NCBI GenBank assembly: GCA_963828505.1
Contig: CAWHFM010000022.1
Span: forward strand, 7,496 to 71,495
Origin: Bog-473 sp963828505
GTDB lineage: Bacteria > Actinomycetota > Acidimicrobiia > Acidimicrobiales > RAAP-2
Length of the DNA: 64,000 nt
Reading direction: 5' to 3'
The notes under the pieces are model-generated. The model saw nothing but the letters and a program-made list of their open reading frames with translations, was not told where the DNA came from and searched no databases. A program made the translations under genes and the position numbers. How positions within the stretch are numbered: position 1 is the first letter of the stretch; every line of letters starts with the position of its first letter. Positions 16,719 to 26,122 of this stretch are shown piece after piece.

Positions 16719-19596
16719 ATGGCCGGAGCCTTGGGACATGTACGGGTTCTCGATCTGTCGTGGGGCATCGCCGGCCCCATGACGACGATGTTCCTGGCCG
16801 ACAACGGAGCTGACGTGATCCGCATCGAGCGGCCCTCCGGCGATCCGTTCGCGGGCCAGACGGGCTACAGGGTCTGGAACCGGGGAAAGCGGAGTGCCCG
16901 CCTGGATCTGCAGAGCCCGGAAGATGTATCCCGATTCATGGAGCTGGTCCGAAGCTCCGACGTGGTCGTCGACAGCTTCGCCGCAGGGACGATGGAGAGG
17001 CTCGGCCTCGGGCACGAGGACCTGGCTGCTCTCCATCCGGGTCTGGTTACCTGCTCCATCACCGCCTACGGAGACCACCCTGCACATCGCGAGCGACCGG
17101 GATATGACGCGCTCGTGGCCGCGCGCACCGGCCTGCTCTACGACCAGAAGGGCCGGAGCGGAACGGCGATGGAGTTCATCTCCGGGCGACCCGGTCCTCA
17201 CCCTGAGTTCGGCCGTGCCGACGGGCTCGTCCGTGGGGCGCACCGGGACGGCCCGGTCTTTCCGCGCACCCCGTGGCCGAGCGTCGGCGCGGCCTACCTG
17301 GCGACCCTCGGGCTGGGCGCCGCGCTGCGGGCCCGCGAGGTGACAGGAGAGAGTCAGCGGGTCACTACCTCACTCCTCCAGGGAGCCCTGGCCGCCGCCT
17401 GCCTCAACTGGCAGCGGGTGGAACGACCCGATGCACCGCTGTACTGGATGTGGCCGGTCGACGCCCGCTCCATCGAGGGTCTGTACGAGTGCTCCGACGG
17501 AACCTGGGTGCACCACTGGACGCTGCGCCCGCGGTGGGTGCTGACGGCCGCAGAAGGGGACACGCTCACGGCCGGAGCGCACGACGAGGTGTACCGCGAC
17601 GACCCGGACCGAGTCTCCATGGAGCCCGACGGCCTCCTCACCGGGATCTTCCTCCACGAGCAGCTGGCCGAGGCCTTCAAGAAGTTTCCGGCCGCGGACT
17701 GGGTCCGCGCCGCCGAAGAGGCGGGCGTGGGCGTGGCGACGGTCAGGTCCCCCGGTGAGGCGCTGGCGGACAAGTCCTTCCTGTCCGACGGGTGTGTCGT
17801 CGAGGTGGAGGACCCGGACGAAGGCACGATCCGGCACGCTGGGCCGCTCCTCGAGTTCTCGGCGACACCGGGTGCGGTGGCCGGACCCGCGCCGCGGCCC
17901 GGCCAGCACACGGCCGAAGTCCTTGGCCGTCGCCCGCACGCTGACGGTCACCCGAACCCTCGACCGGCCGATGCAGCTCGCCGCGGTGCCGACCGCGGTG
18001 CCCTCGCTCATCCTCTTGCGGGGGTCCGGGTGCTCGATCTCGGCCTCGGGGTCGCCGGGCCGTTCACCGGCCGAGTCCTCGCGGACCTGGGAGCGGATGT
18101 GATCAAGGTCCACGCGCTCCACGACGGGTACTGGGCGGGCACGCACATGGGCCTCGGCACGAACCGGGGCAAGCGAAGCATCGCGCTGAACCTCAAAGAC
18201 GAGGAGGGGAGAGAGGTCCTCGACCGGTTACTCGCGACGGCCGATGTGCTCACACTCAACTGGAGGCCCGGAGCTGCGGCGCGTCTCGGCATCGACTTCG
18301 AGTCTCTTCAGGTGCGCCACCCCCGATTGATCCACTGCAACACCAGGGGGTACGAGAAAGGACCGCGCTCGGACTTGCCCGGGACCGACCAGACCGCCGC
18401 GGCGCTGACAGGGACCGAGTGGGAGGACGGTGCTTGTTCGGCCGGCAACCCTCCCCTGTGGAGCCGGTCGAACATGGGAGATACCGGCAACGCGTTGCTG
18501 GCTGCGATCGCCATCACGATGGCGCTCCTCCACCGGGACCGGACGGGTGTAGGCCAGGCCGTGAGCACGTCGATTGTCAACGCGGGGCTGCTCAACACGT
18601 CGTACGCGTGGATCCGGGCCGACGGATCGGAACCCGACTGGGGTCACGTCGACGAGAACCAGTTCGGCCTGTCGCCGCGTTATCGCCTCTATCAGTGTGG
18701 AGACGGCCGCTGGGTCTTCCTCGCTGCGATCACGGATGCGCAGCGGGCGGAGCTGCGGTCGACGATTCCCGGCCCGCCGGCGCAGGAGGACAAGGAATCG
18801 CAGGAGGATGAGGAATCGGAGGCGGCGTGGCTGGCCTCGTACTTCGCCTCGGTGCCGTCAGGAGAGGCCTTCGAAGTCCTCGACGGCCGCGGCGTGCCCA
18901 TCGAACTGGTCGACGAGTACTTCTGTCGGGACCTGTTCGACGATCCCGAGGCGCGGCGGTTGCACCTGGTTGCCGAGACGTGGTCGAGGAGCGTCGGGCG
19001 GTTCGAGGACCCGGGCCTTCTGGTGAACGTCGCTCCGGGAGGAGGTGTGGTGCAACGCGGTCCGTGCGCCTGCGGAGAGCACACCCGGGAGATCCTCGTG
19101 GAGCTGGGTTACGACGACGTCGCGGTCGCGAAGCTGTTCGAGAACCGCGCCGTCCTCGAGCCGGCCGCGGATCCCGCGTCGAGCGCGGACGCAGCGCGGC
19201 GCCCGGCGCCGGTCCTCACCGAGGACAACCACTGGTACTGGGACGCCGCGAAAGAGCACCGGCTCGTCGCCCAGCGATGTGAAGGGTGTGGCCGGTTCCG
19301 GCACCCGCCGCGTCCGATGTGCCCGCATTGCCGTTCGACCGCCTTCGAGGTCGTCGAACTCTCCGGAGAGGGGGAGGTCTACAGCTTCTCCATCCTTCAC
19401 CATCCGAGGAACCCCGCGTTCGACTACCCGTCGTGCCCCCCTGGTGGAGCTGGCGGAGGGTGTGCGAGTAGTGACGAATCTGGTCGAGGTGGATCCGGGG
19501 GACGCCTGCATCGGCATGCGGGTGGCGGTGACCTTCGCCCCCACGGTCGACGAGTGGGCCGTCCCGGTGTTCAGGCCCGCGCTCGCAACACCGTGA
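16719..19596 (+). CDS. Double-domain family III CoA-transferase fused to a DUF35 OB-fold domain (one frameshift)
   Basis: About 958 residues. Two CaiB/BaiF-type modules are in tandem: HVRVLDLSWGIAGPMTTMFL from about residue 7 and GVRVLDLGLGVAGPFTGRVL from about 434. The second keeps the GD motif of the catalytic Asp (Asp588, NMGDTGNA); the first has Ala191 there and is probably inactive. A linker leads to a DUF35 domain with zinc ribbon Cys854, Cys857, Cys868 and Cys871. One extra C in the run at 19436-19441 shifts the frame; corrected, the DUF35 end reads PLVELAEGVRVVTNLVEVDP and stops at 19596. ATG 16719 is preferred; GTG 16701 and ATG 16680 are alternatives. Confidence 0.85.
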
Positions 19597-20762
19597 GCGC
19601 ACCGTTGAAGGACGGAACGGCGATCGTGGGCATCGGGCAGACAGAGTTCTCGAAGTCGGCCGGCAGGAGCGAGACGCAGCTCGCGGCCGAAGCCATCGTG
19701 CCCGCACTCGGAGACGCTGGACTCGGCCCGGCCGATGTCGATGCCCTGGTCAGCTACACGATCGATCCGGTGGAGGAGACGGAGCTGGTCCGCGCTCTGG
19801 GCTTTCCCGAGATCCACTGGTCGAGCCGGGTGCCGTACGGGGGCGGCGGTTCGCAGGGCGTCCTGCTCCACGCGGCCTCAGCCGTCGCGTCCGGAGCGGC
19901 CGACGTCGTCGTCGCCTACCGCGCCGTCAAGGCCCGATCAGGGCCACGGTTCGGCCGAGCAGAGGTGGGACGCGCCACCTCGTCACACTCGGGCACGACG
20001 GCGATGCAGTGGTGCGCGCCCTACGGCGTGCTCACTCCGGCCTCGTGGATGTCCCTGAACGCCGTGCGCTACATGCACACGTTCGGGGTGTCCAACGAGG
20101 ACTTCGGCCGCGCCGTGGTACAGCTGCGGAAGTACGCGGCGACCAATCCCAATGCGCACTTCTTCGGTCGGCCCATGGAGCTGGAGGAACACCAGGCCTC
20201 CCGCTGGATCGCCGAGCCTGCGATCCGCCTCTTCGACTGCTGCCAGGAGACAGACGGCGCGGTGGCGCTCGTCGTGTGCTCGATCGGACGTTCGAAGGAC
20301 GTCGACGTCGACACCCCTGTCCTGATCGCGGCGGCAGCAGGTGCGGGGATGTTCGAAGAGGAGGTCGCCAGCAACCACTACCGCGACGACCTGTCGGTGA
20401 TGGACGGGTGCGTCGCACTTGGATCGAGGTTGTTCGACCGTTCGGGTGTGGAGCGGGGTGACGTCGACGTGGCGTTGATCTACGACGCGTTCACGCCGAT
20501 CCTCTTCATGCAACTCGAAGCGCTCGGATTCTGCGGATTCGGCGAAGCCAAGGACTTCGTCGCCGACGGCCAACTCGGCCTCGGTGGTGCGCTCCCGTGC
20601 AACACGAACGGGGGTCTCATCGGCGAGGCCTACATCCACGGCCTCAACCTGACGATTGAGGCCGTCCGTCAGCTCCGTGGGACTTCATGCAACCAGGTCC
20701 CGGGCGCAACGACCGCTCTGGTGAGCGCCAGCCGGACCGGCGTGGTGCTGCAACGTCCCTGA
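19593..20762 (+). CDS. Thiolase-fold lipid-transfer protein, Ltp2-like (probable aldolase)
   Basis: A 389-residue SCP-x-type thiolase homologue. GTG 19593 overlaps the corrected DUF35 stop as GTGA. The thiolase nucleophilic Cys is absent: the site reads YGGGGSQG. Instead Tyr297 in YDAFT and Tyr347 in GEAYIHG are present, 50 residues apart, as for the two catalytic tyrosines (294 and 344) of the steroid side-chain retro-aldolase Ltp2. Ltp2 acts only with a DUF35 partner, and here a DUF35 domain is encoded immediately upstream. A C-C-cleaving aldolase is therefore more likely than a thiolase. Confidence 0.82.
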   Translation: MSAPLKDGTAIVGIGQTEFSKSAGRSETQLAAEAIVPALGDAGLGPADVDALVSYTIDPVEETELVRALGFPEIHWSSRVPYGGGGSQGVLLHAASAVASGAADVVVAYRAVKARSGPRFGRAEVGRATSSHSGTTAMQWCAPYGVLTPASWMSLNAVRYMHTFGVSNEDFGRAVVQLRKYAATNPNAHFFGRPMELEEHQASRWIAEPAIRLFDCCQETDGAVALVVCSIGRSKDVDVDTPVLIAAAAGAGMFEEEVASNHYRDDLSVMDGCVALGSRLFDRSGVERGDVDVALIYDAFTPILFMQLEALGFCGFGEAKDFVADGQLGLGGALPCNTNGGLIGEAYIHGLNLTIEAVRQLRGTSCNQVPGATTALVSASRTGVVLQRP

Positions 20763-20820
20763 CGAAGTTGTCGGCTGGGCGGCGCGGCTTCGAACGTGCC
20801 GGGGCGCCGAGGCCGGTCTG

Positions 20821-21891
20821 CTACCCGCCGCCGATGCCGTAGAGCAGGGCAGCGTTCCCGGCCACCATGAGGTCGCGCTCTCGATCGGCGACGCCGTCGA
20901 AGTTCCTCTTCACCACGGCCTGCGAGTTGGGCCAGCTCGTGGCCGGGTGCGGAAAGTCCGTCGACCACATGATGCGTTCGACCCCGAGAGCATGGCGGTG
21001 CTCGAGTCCCCGCGGGTCGTCCACGAAGGTCAGGTACATCTGCCGGTGGAAGTAGCTGCTCGGCTTGTCGTCGAGACCGGGGAAGTCGTATGGGCCGGCA
21101 GCGAAGGAGTCGATGAGATCGAGGTAGAAGGGCACCCAGCCGAGGCTGGGTTCGACCAGGACGATCTTGAGGTCGGGGAACCGCGCCAGGACGCCGGGCA
21201 GGATCCAGAACGCGATGGTCTCGGCCAGGCGCATCGGAGTCTGTGACGTGAAGATGCCCTTCTGCGGAGTCGGGTCCCGCCGGAACACGTCCCAGAGCGA
21301 CTGGACCAGCCCGAGGTGCTGACTGATCGACATGTCGCACTCCGAGATCGTCGCCCAGACCGGGTCGTACCGCTCGTCGTAGTACTCGGGCAAGCCGACC
21401 TCGGCGGGGAAAGTGGGGATGTGGACGGCCTTCGCGCCATCGGCGGCGAGAGCCCTCACCTGCTTTACCGCGAATTCGACGTCTATGAGCGGCACCTGAT
21501 AGGCGGGAACGAGGCGCTTCGGGTCGACTGAGGAGAAGTCGAGTATGAAGCGGTTGAAGGCCTCCGACGCCTCCCGCCATCCCTCCTTCATGTGGGGATA
21601 ATGGCGGAACGCACTGACCTCGCTGTAGAGGACCTCGCACTCGACCTCGTCGCGGTCCATGGCCTTGAGGCGCTCGGCGGCGTCGAAGTAGCCGGCATTC
21701 GTGAACGCCTCGTGGCTGAACCCGGCCGCCATGACCGAAGGATCGGCACCGCCCATCTCCTCCACGTGCTGCGCCCGATCGGCAGCCATGGCGTCGTCCC
21801 AGGGCTGGTGGAACCTCGACGGCATGCGCGCCTTTATCTCTGCAGGATCGACCTTGACGTGCGAGTCGACGGAGATCAGCCGGGTGGCCAT
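20821..21891 (-). CDS. Amidohydrolase family protein (COG2159)
   Basis: A 356-residue TIM-barrel amidohydrolase. RLISVDSHV is the degenerate N-terminal metal motif; SISQHLGLV, FPDLKIVLVEPSLGWVPFYLD and MWSTDFPHPATSWPNS are the later metal-site strands. GAGGGAGG precedes ATG 21891. It converges on the aldolase gene with 58 bases between and is divergent from a TetR gene across a palindromic operator. A decarboxylase or hydrolase in the same catabolic route is likely. Confidence 0.88.
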   Translation of the reverse strand: MATRLISVDSHVKVDPAEIKARMPSRFHQPWDDAMAADRAQHVEEMGGADPSVMAAGFSHEAFTNAGYFDAAERLKAMDRDEVECEVLYSEVSAFRHYPHMKEGWREASEAFNRFILDFSSVDPKRLVPAYQVPLIDVEFAVKQVRALAADGAKAVHIPTFPAEVGLPEYYDERYDPVWATISECDMSISQHLGLVQSLWDVFRRDPTPQKGIFTSQTPMRLAETIAFWILPGVLARFPDLKIVLVEPSLGWVPFYLDLIDSFAAGPYDFPGLDDKPSSYFHRQMYLTFVDDPRGLEHRHALGVERIMWSTDFPHPATSWPNSQAVVKRNFDGVADRERDLMVAGNAALLYGIGGG

Positions 21892-21953
21892 GTGCCCTCC
21901 CTCTTGAACACGGAAGCGGGAGCCCGGTGGGCCGGGGACCTGCTCCTTGACGG

Positions 21954-21969
21954 CATAGTAGCTACAATG
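21954..21969. promoter_or_regulatory. Palindromic operator between amidohydrolase and TetR gene
   Basis: CATAGTAGCTACAATG is a 16-bp palindrome with one mismatched pair around the perfect core GTAGCTAC. It lies 62 bases from the amidohydrolase start and 54 from the TetR start, the classic place for an autoregulating TetR. It shares the decamer TAGCTACTAT (reverse strand) with the site at 12097-12106. Confidence 0.62.
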
Positions 21970-22023
21970 TCGAAGTTAGCACGGAGGTTCTTCAGGGACA
22001 AGGGGGTGTCTTAGAGTGCGGTC

Positions 22024-22701
22024 GTGTGCGCCACGCCGAGGATGAGCTCGCAGGCACCGCGGCGACGCGAGGAGGGTCAGGCCGCGGCGGTCGACACCCG
22101 GGGCCGTGTGATCAAGGCGGCCGTCGACTGCATCATCGATCTCGGCTTCTATCGAGGATCGAGCACCAACGAGATCGCGCGCCGGGCCGGGGTCACCTGG
22201 GGTGTGATCCAGCACTACTTCGGCACCCGGGAGGGGCTCATGCTGGCGGTCCTCGAGGATGGCGCTGCCCACATGATCTCCACCGTCGAAAGCGCTCGAA
22301 TCGACGGTTCCACCGCGACGGAACGGATGTCTCAACTCATTGACGTGTTCTCGGCCCACTACGGGCGACGCGAGTATCTCGCCAGCTTGCAGGTCATGCT
22401 CAACATGGATCACGACCCGCGGACCAGCGCGGACGTCCGCAAGACCATGACCGAAACTGCGGAGCGTTCCAACGTCCACGTCCGCCGGCTCTTGAAGGAG
22501 GCCCTGGGATCAGCGGCGAATCGCCCCGATCTGACGACCACGATCTTCCTCATCATCCGAGGGTTCGGTTTGAGCCAGCAGCTGCTCGACTCCATGGCCT
22601 ACGACAGCGTCGCCCCGAAGCGGGACCGTGTCGCCCGGCACCGCCAACTGCTGGCGGAAGTTCTCGCCCCGTACGTCGCGCAAGCCGCGGCGGAAGGGTG
22701 A
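22024..22701 (+). CDS. TetR/AcrR family transcriptional regulator
   Basis: A 225-residue repressor. The helix-turn-helix is STNEIARRAGVTWGVIQHYFGTREGL at about residues 47-72, followed by a helical ligand domain without a recognisable specific family. GTG 22024 is used; ATG 22042 (MSSQAPRRREE) is an in-frame alternative. It is divergent from the amidohydrolase and followed by an LLM gene after 1 base. Self-control through the palindrome at 21954-21969 and control of the related sites at 12.1 and 16.7 kb are inferred. Confidence 0.9.
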   Translation: MCATPRMSSQAPRRREEGQAAAVDTRGRVIKAAVDCIIDLGFYRGSSTNEIARRAGVTWGVIQHYFGTREGLMLAVLEDGAAHMISTVESARIDGSTATERMSQLIDVFSAHYGRREYLASLQVMLNMDHDPRTSADVRKTMTETAERSNVHVRRLLKEALGSAANRPDLTTTIFLIIRGFGLSQQLLDSMAYDSVAPKRDRVARHRQLLAEVLAPYVAQAAAEG

Positions 22702-22702
22702 T

Positions 22703-23645
22703 GTGACTCCCGACGTGAATCCGCAGCTCTCGACGAGCCTGCCCACCTTCTCCGCCGACGATCGCGGCGACTGGTCGCACGTCGTCGACTTCGCCCGCGC
22801 CGCCGATGTGGCCGGGATCGATCGCCTCGTTGCATCCGACCATGTGGTGTTCGGGGAGAACCTCGAGGCCTATGCCGACCCATCGATCGGAGGGTCAAAG
22901 GGGGGCCGCCAGCCGACCGGCCCCGACGGAGCGTGGCTGGAGCCTCTCGTCACCATCGCGCATCTCACGGCCGTGACGACGAGGGTGCGATTCGGCACCA
23001 ACATCCTGATTGCCGCGCTCGAGGCGGCCGGTGGTGCTGGCCAAGATGGCTTCGACCATCGATGCCCTGTCGGGAGGTCGCCTCGATTTGGGGGTCGGCG
23101 TGGGTTGGCAGCGGGAGGAGTACGAGTCGGCCGGGTTGCCGTTCGAGGCCCGGGGCCGGTTGCTCGACCACTCGCTCGAGGTATGCCAGGCGCTCTGGGT
23201 CGACCGGGTGACCGAGTACCGCTCGGACGAGCTCACCTTCGACCGGATTCACCAGATGCCCAAGCCGCGTCAGCCCGGCGGGGTGCCGGTCTGGGTCAGC
23301 GGGACCGTGAACCGCCGCTCCATGGACCGGCTCGCCCGGTTCGGCCGGGGATGGATCCCTTGGGGCGACGACGCCGCGGACGTGCTTACGGGGATCAGCC
23401 GGATGCGGGAAGCCATGCGCGTTCGCGACCGTGATCCCGAGACGATTGAAGTGGTCGGAACGCTGCGGCCCGCCAGGACCGATGGCGGCGGTCTGGACTA
23501 CCGCGGCGCGTTCGCCGGCGTGCCCCGGTTGCGGGACGCAGGCGTCACCGATTTCCGAGTGCCTGTCTCGAGCGCCGCCGACCTGTCGCAGACAGCCGAG
23601 CTCTTCGGTGCGATCGTCGACGCATTCCGTGCCGCGAGCAGATGA
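22703..23645 (+). CDS. LLM class F420-dependent oxidoreductase with one frameshift
   Basis: Two frames together give one luciferase-like protein of about 313 residues. The first part (GTG 22703, after GGAAGGG) runs through FARAADVAGIDRLVASDHVV and RVRFGTNILIAAL. The second, in the next frame, continues RRPVVLAKMASTIDALSGGR and GVGVGWQREEYESAG and ends at 23645. A single extra base near 23021 (CTCGAGG where CTCAGG is expected) explains the break. The stop overlaps the next start (ATGA). It could be a sequencing error or a true pseudogene. Confidence 0.82.
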
Positions 23646-24106
23646 GCACCGAAGAGGGGGAGCGAGAGGCGTTGCGCATGCTCTGCCTGGGCTACGCAGC
23701 GGGAGTCGACAGTCGGGACTTGATGCAATTCCTCGGCGTGTTCACCCCGGACGCCGAGGTCTGTGTGTTCGAACCACCCGGTACCGGGGACCATCCGAAC
23801 CGCACGATGCACGGCGATCGCGAGATCGGGCTCATCGTCGAGAGGATCTCCTACTACAGCAGAACCTCCCATCTGATCGCATCGTGTGCGTTCGAACTCG
23901 ATGGTGACCTCGCCGCGGGTCGCGTCGATTGCGAGGCTCACCACTTCCTACCGAGTCCGCAGGACGATGTCGATCGGAGGATGCACGTCCGCTACGAGGA
24001 CGTCTACCGACGGAGCCAGCGAGGGGAGTGGAAGATCGCCAGACGCGAGGTGAGGATCCTCGACCGGGAGGACATGAAAGTCCTGCCGGAACCCGATGGG
24101 CCGTGA
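23642..24106 (+). CDS. SnoaL-like (NTF2 fold) family protein
   Basis: A 154-residue NTF2-fold protein coupled by ATGA to the LLM gene. ALRMLCLGYAAGVDSRDLMQFLGVFTPDAEV is the usual first helix pair, and the sheet ends WKIARREVRILDR. Members of this fold act as small dehydratases, isomerases or ring-hydroxylation-associated proteins. It is the last gene of the TetR-LLM-SnoaL set, and composition drops in GC immediately after it. Confidence 0.82.
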   Translation: MSTEEGEREALRMLCLGYAAGVDSRDLMQFLGVFTPDAEVCVFEPPGTGDHPNRTMHGDREIGLIVERISYYSRTSHLIASCAFELDGDLAAGRVDCEAHHFLPSPQDDVDRRMHVRYEDVYRRSQRGEWKIARREVRILDREDMKVLPEPDGP

Positions 24107-24244
24107 CGTTGGACGTCAGTTTCCTGCTGGTGGCTGGGTCGTCTGGTGGGTCTCCCTGGATTCCTTCCATCTCGCCGTGCGCTGGTCGATGTAGTTCTGG
24201 TCGACCCGAAATCGTTGGTCTCGAGGGGCTCAAAGCTCGGAGGC

Positions 24245-24931
24245 CTACGCCCGGAGACGCTTCTTCGTTCGAGAGAACTCCCTCAGTTTGGTGGCTTTGC
24301 GCCACTCGGGGTATTCGTCGCCGAAGACCTGCTTTGGTTGAGCAGATCCAGGCTTCCACTGCACGGCATAACCAGACTTGTCGATGGTGAATGCGTGGCC
24401 AAGGACTCCCAGGTGGTCGAACTGGCTCTTGGCTGGTGCTAAGTCGTCAAAGAAAGCGGGAGTCACAAAGTTGCTCACCGTGACCGAGCCGATCACGTAG
24501 GTCGAAGATTCGACCGGATCGCATGTCTCCTGAGCCCACAGTTGGTTGTCGGTACCAAGGACCCAGACATCGCAGGCAATGTCAGCAGCCGCTTCACAAC
24601 ACTCGTGGCTGAGACATTGGCCAACGCTTACCAATGGATTCGCACCAAGATACTGGAGACATGGGTCAACGAGGATGCTGCCGAACTTGACTCCATTGTT
24701 CATCTCGCTGTGGTAGCCCAAAGCGCCTGGTTCGGTCTTGTCTTGGTCCATCAAGGTGATGACGAGGTCTCCTGGCTGGGCCTTCCCCCCTTTGGGGAGC
24801 ACACTCCACGTCAACGTCCTTATGCCGTAGGTGGGGCAGAAGTCCTTGCTCATTTGCTCATTGATGGCGGTCGTCATCTCTTCGAGTTGACTGATAGTGA
24901 CCTTGTCAGTCCCGAGCTCGGTGTAGAACAT
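24245..24931 (-). CDS. Uncharacterised protein with HExxE (zincin-like) motif
   Basis: A 228-residue protein, start ATG 24931 with AAGGAG 8 bases upstream. VGQCLSHECCEAAAD contains His109-Glu110 and Glu113 in the place of a zinc-protease HExxH helix. Downstream WAQETCDPVESSTY and VSNFVTPAFFDD resemble a family of uncharacterised proteins in which SHExxE is followed by a DPVE segment; that link is from memory. No signal peptide is visible; the C-terminus is basic (RTKKRLRA). It follows the phosphorylase-like gene by 66 bases on the same strand. GC is lower than in surrounding regions. Confidence 0.6.
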   Translation of the reverse strand: MFYTELGTDKVTISQLEEMTTAINEQMSKDFCPTYGIRTLTWSVLPKGGKAQPGDLVITLMDQDKTEPGALGYHSEMNNGVKFGSILVDPCLQYLGANPLVSVGQCLSHECCEAAADIACDVWVLGTDNQLWAQETCDPVESSTYVIGSVTVSNFVTPAFFDDLAPAKSQFDHLGVLGHAFTIDKSGYAVQWKPGSAQPKQVFGDEYPEWRKATKLREFSRTKKRLRA

Positions 24932-24997
24932 GTGTGTTCTCCTTTGTTGAATACTTCGATGTTATGTACGCGGCAGTTGGGGATTGTCGCTGCCTCC

Positions 24998-26122
24998 TCA
25001 CAGTGCGGCGACCACCGCCCAACAGACAATGGCACTGCAGATGGAACTCCATAGGCCATACCCTTTGTAAATGCTGCCAGCCAGGTTCGTCTGTTGCTCC
25101 AAAGTCAGTCCCGTTGAGTCGATCTGGGGATCCGAGACGTTGCGGACGATCACATAATCGGGCGCATCGGCGCCGAGCTCTTTGCACACCATCCCGAGCA
25201 CCGCGTCACCCATTTCGGAGAGATCCCCCTTTCCTTCGAGACCATACGTGTCGGCCGTATTGTCGAACCCGAAAAAGTCGGTCGTCAGGATGCCAGTATG
25301 CGCAGATCGGGTTGAAATGATCTTCGGTCGGCGCGTGTTGTCCTTAGGCAGCATGGCGGCGTTGGTGGCGAAGAGTGACTCCGCAGTTTTGAACTTGCCA
25401 TTCGATACTTCGGTGGGGCACGAAAATGACTCGCCGTTGAGTTTCTTGAATTCCCGCTTACAATCGAAGGTCACAAATCGGCTGACAATAACGTCCCCGA
25501 CCTCGAACGTCGGACCGATGCCTCCACCTGTACCGGTGGTGATGACCCACGAAGGTTGGCAGTCCGCAATGATTTGCTTCCAGACCACCGCGTTGGCTAA
25601 GGCAGGTCCGTCTTGGGACATGTGCGAGTCCGATTTGAACAGCGTGACCTGCTTGGATCCGATTCGATTCGTCCAGTAGGTACCGAGGCGATTGGCCTCC
25701 CGGGCGGGGCAGCCCGGCGACATTGTCTTTGCGATGACATCGAAATTCTTCGTGTAGGGCTTCCACCCCGACTTGCTGTCAACGCCAGGCGTCATCACTT
25801 GGCTCAACGCGTGGCCCTCGTCCATGGTCCAGGTGACGATCAGAACATCTGATCTCGGCAGTGACTCACCGACTGGCTCCGAGCCGACCTTTGGTGCGAG
25901 GTCCTTCGGCCAAGGGATGGTCACATAGTGCGACAATCCCAGGGCGGCCAAGGGTGCCCGACTTGCGAACGCGGCGCCAGTCGCTCCCTGGGAGTCATAG
26001 TCGATCAACTCCCTGCTGATGGACTGGTCCCGTTGGGCGACCGGAATTTCATTTGAACGTTGAGTTGGGTTCTGTGTTTGCAGTCCCAGATTTCGTTGAG
26101 CCCATTCGGCGCTGACAGCCAT
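24998..26122 (-). CDS. Nucleoside phosphorylase superfamily protein, atypical
   Basis: 374 residues from ATG 26122 (GAGGG 8 bases upstream; a start at 26167 is possible). The first 90 residues are unrecognised. The rest follows the PNP/UDP phosphorylase plan: DVLIVTWTMDEGHAL, TTGTGGGIGPTFEVGDVIVS, SEMGDAVLGMVCKELG and VIVRNVSDPQ. Insertions make it larger than metabolic enzymes, and the last 20 residues are hydrophobic (WSSICSAIVCWAVVAAL). Such domains occur both in nucleoside salvage and as effectors in bacterial conflict systems. It is paired with the HExxE protein in a lower-GC patch. Confidence 0.65.
   Translation of the reverse strand: MAVSAEWAQRNLGLQTQNPTQRSNEIPVAQRDQSISRELIDYDSQGATGAAFASRAPLAALGLSHYVTIPWPKDLAPKVGSEPVGESLPRSDVLIVTWTMDEGHALSQVMTPGVDSKSGWKPYTKNFDVIAKTMSPGCPAREANRLGTYWTNRIGSKQVTLFKSDSHMSQDGPALANAVVWKQIIADCQPSWVITTGTGGGIGPTFEVGDVIVSRFVTFDCKREFKKLNGESFSCPTEVSNGKFKTAESLFATNAAMLPKDNTRRPKIISTRSAHTGILTTDFFGFDNTADTYGLEGKGDLSEMGDAVLGMVCKELGADAPDYVIVRNVSDPQIDSTGLTLEQQTNLAGSIYKGYGLWSSICSAIVCWAVVAAL

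Noticed and set aside
16278..20762. Single 1494-codon reading frame taken as one giant protein
   Set aside because: The start lies in the neighbouring SDR gene, the part between about 19441 and 19592 is out of frame, and the aldolase has its own GTG overlapping the DUF35 stop. It is a fusion gene plus a separate gene.
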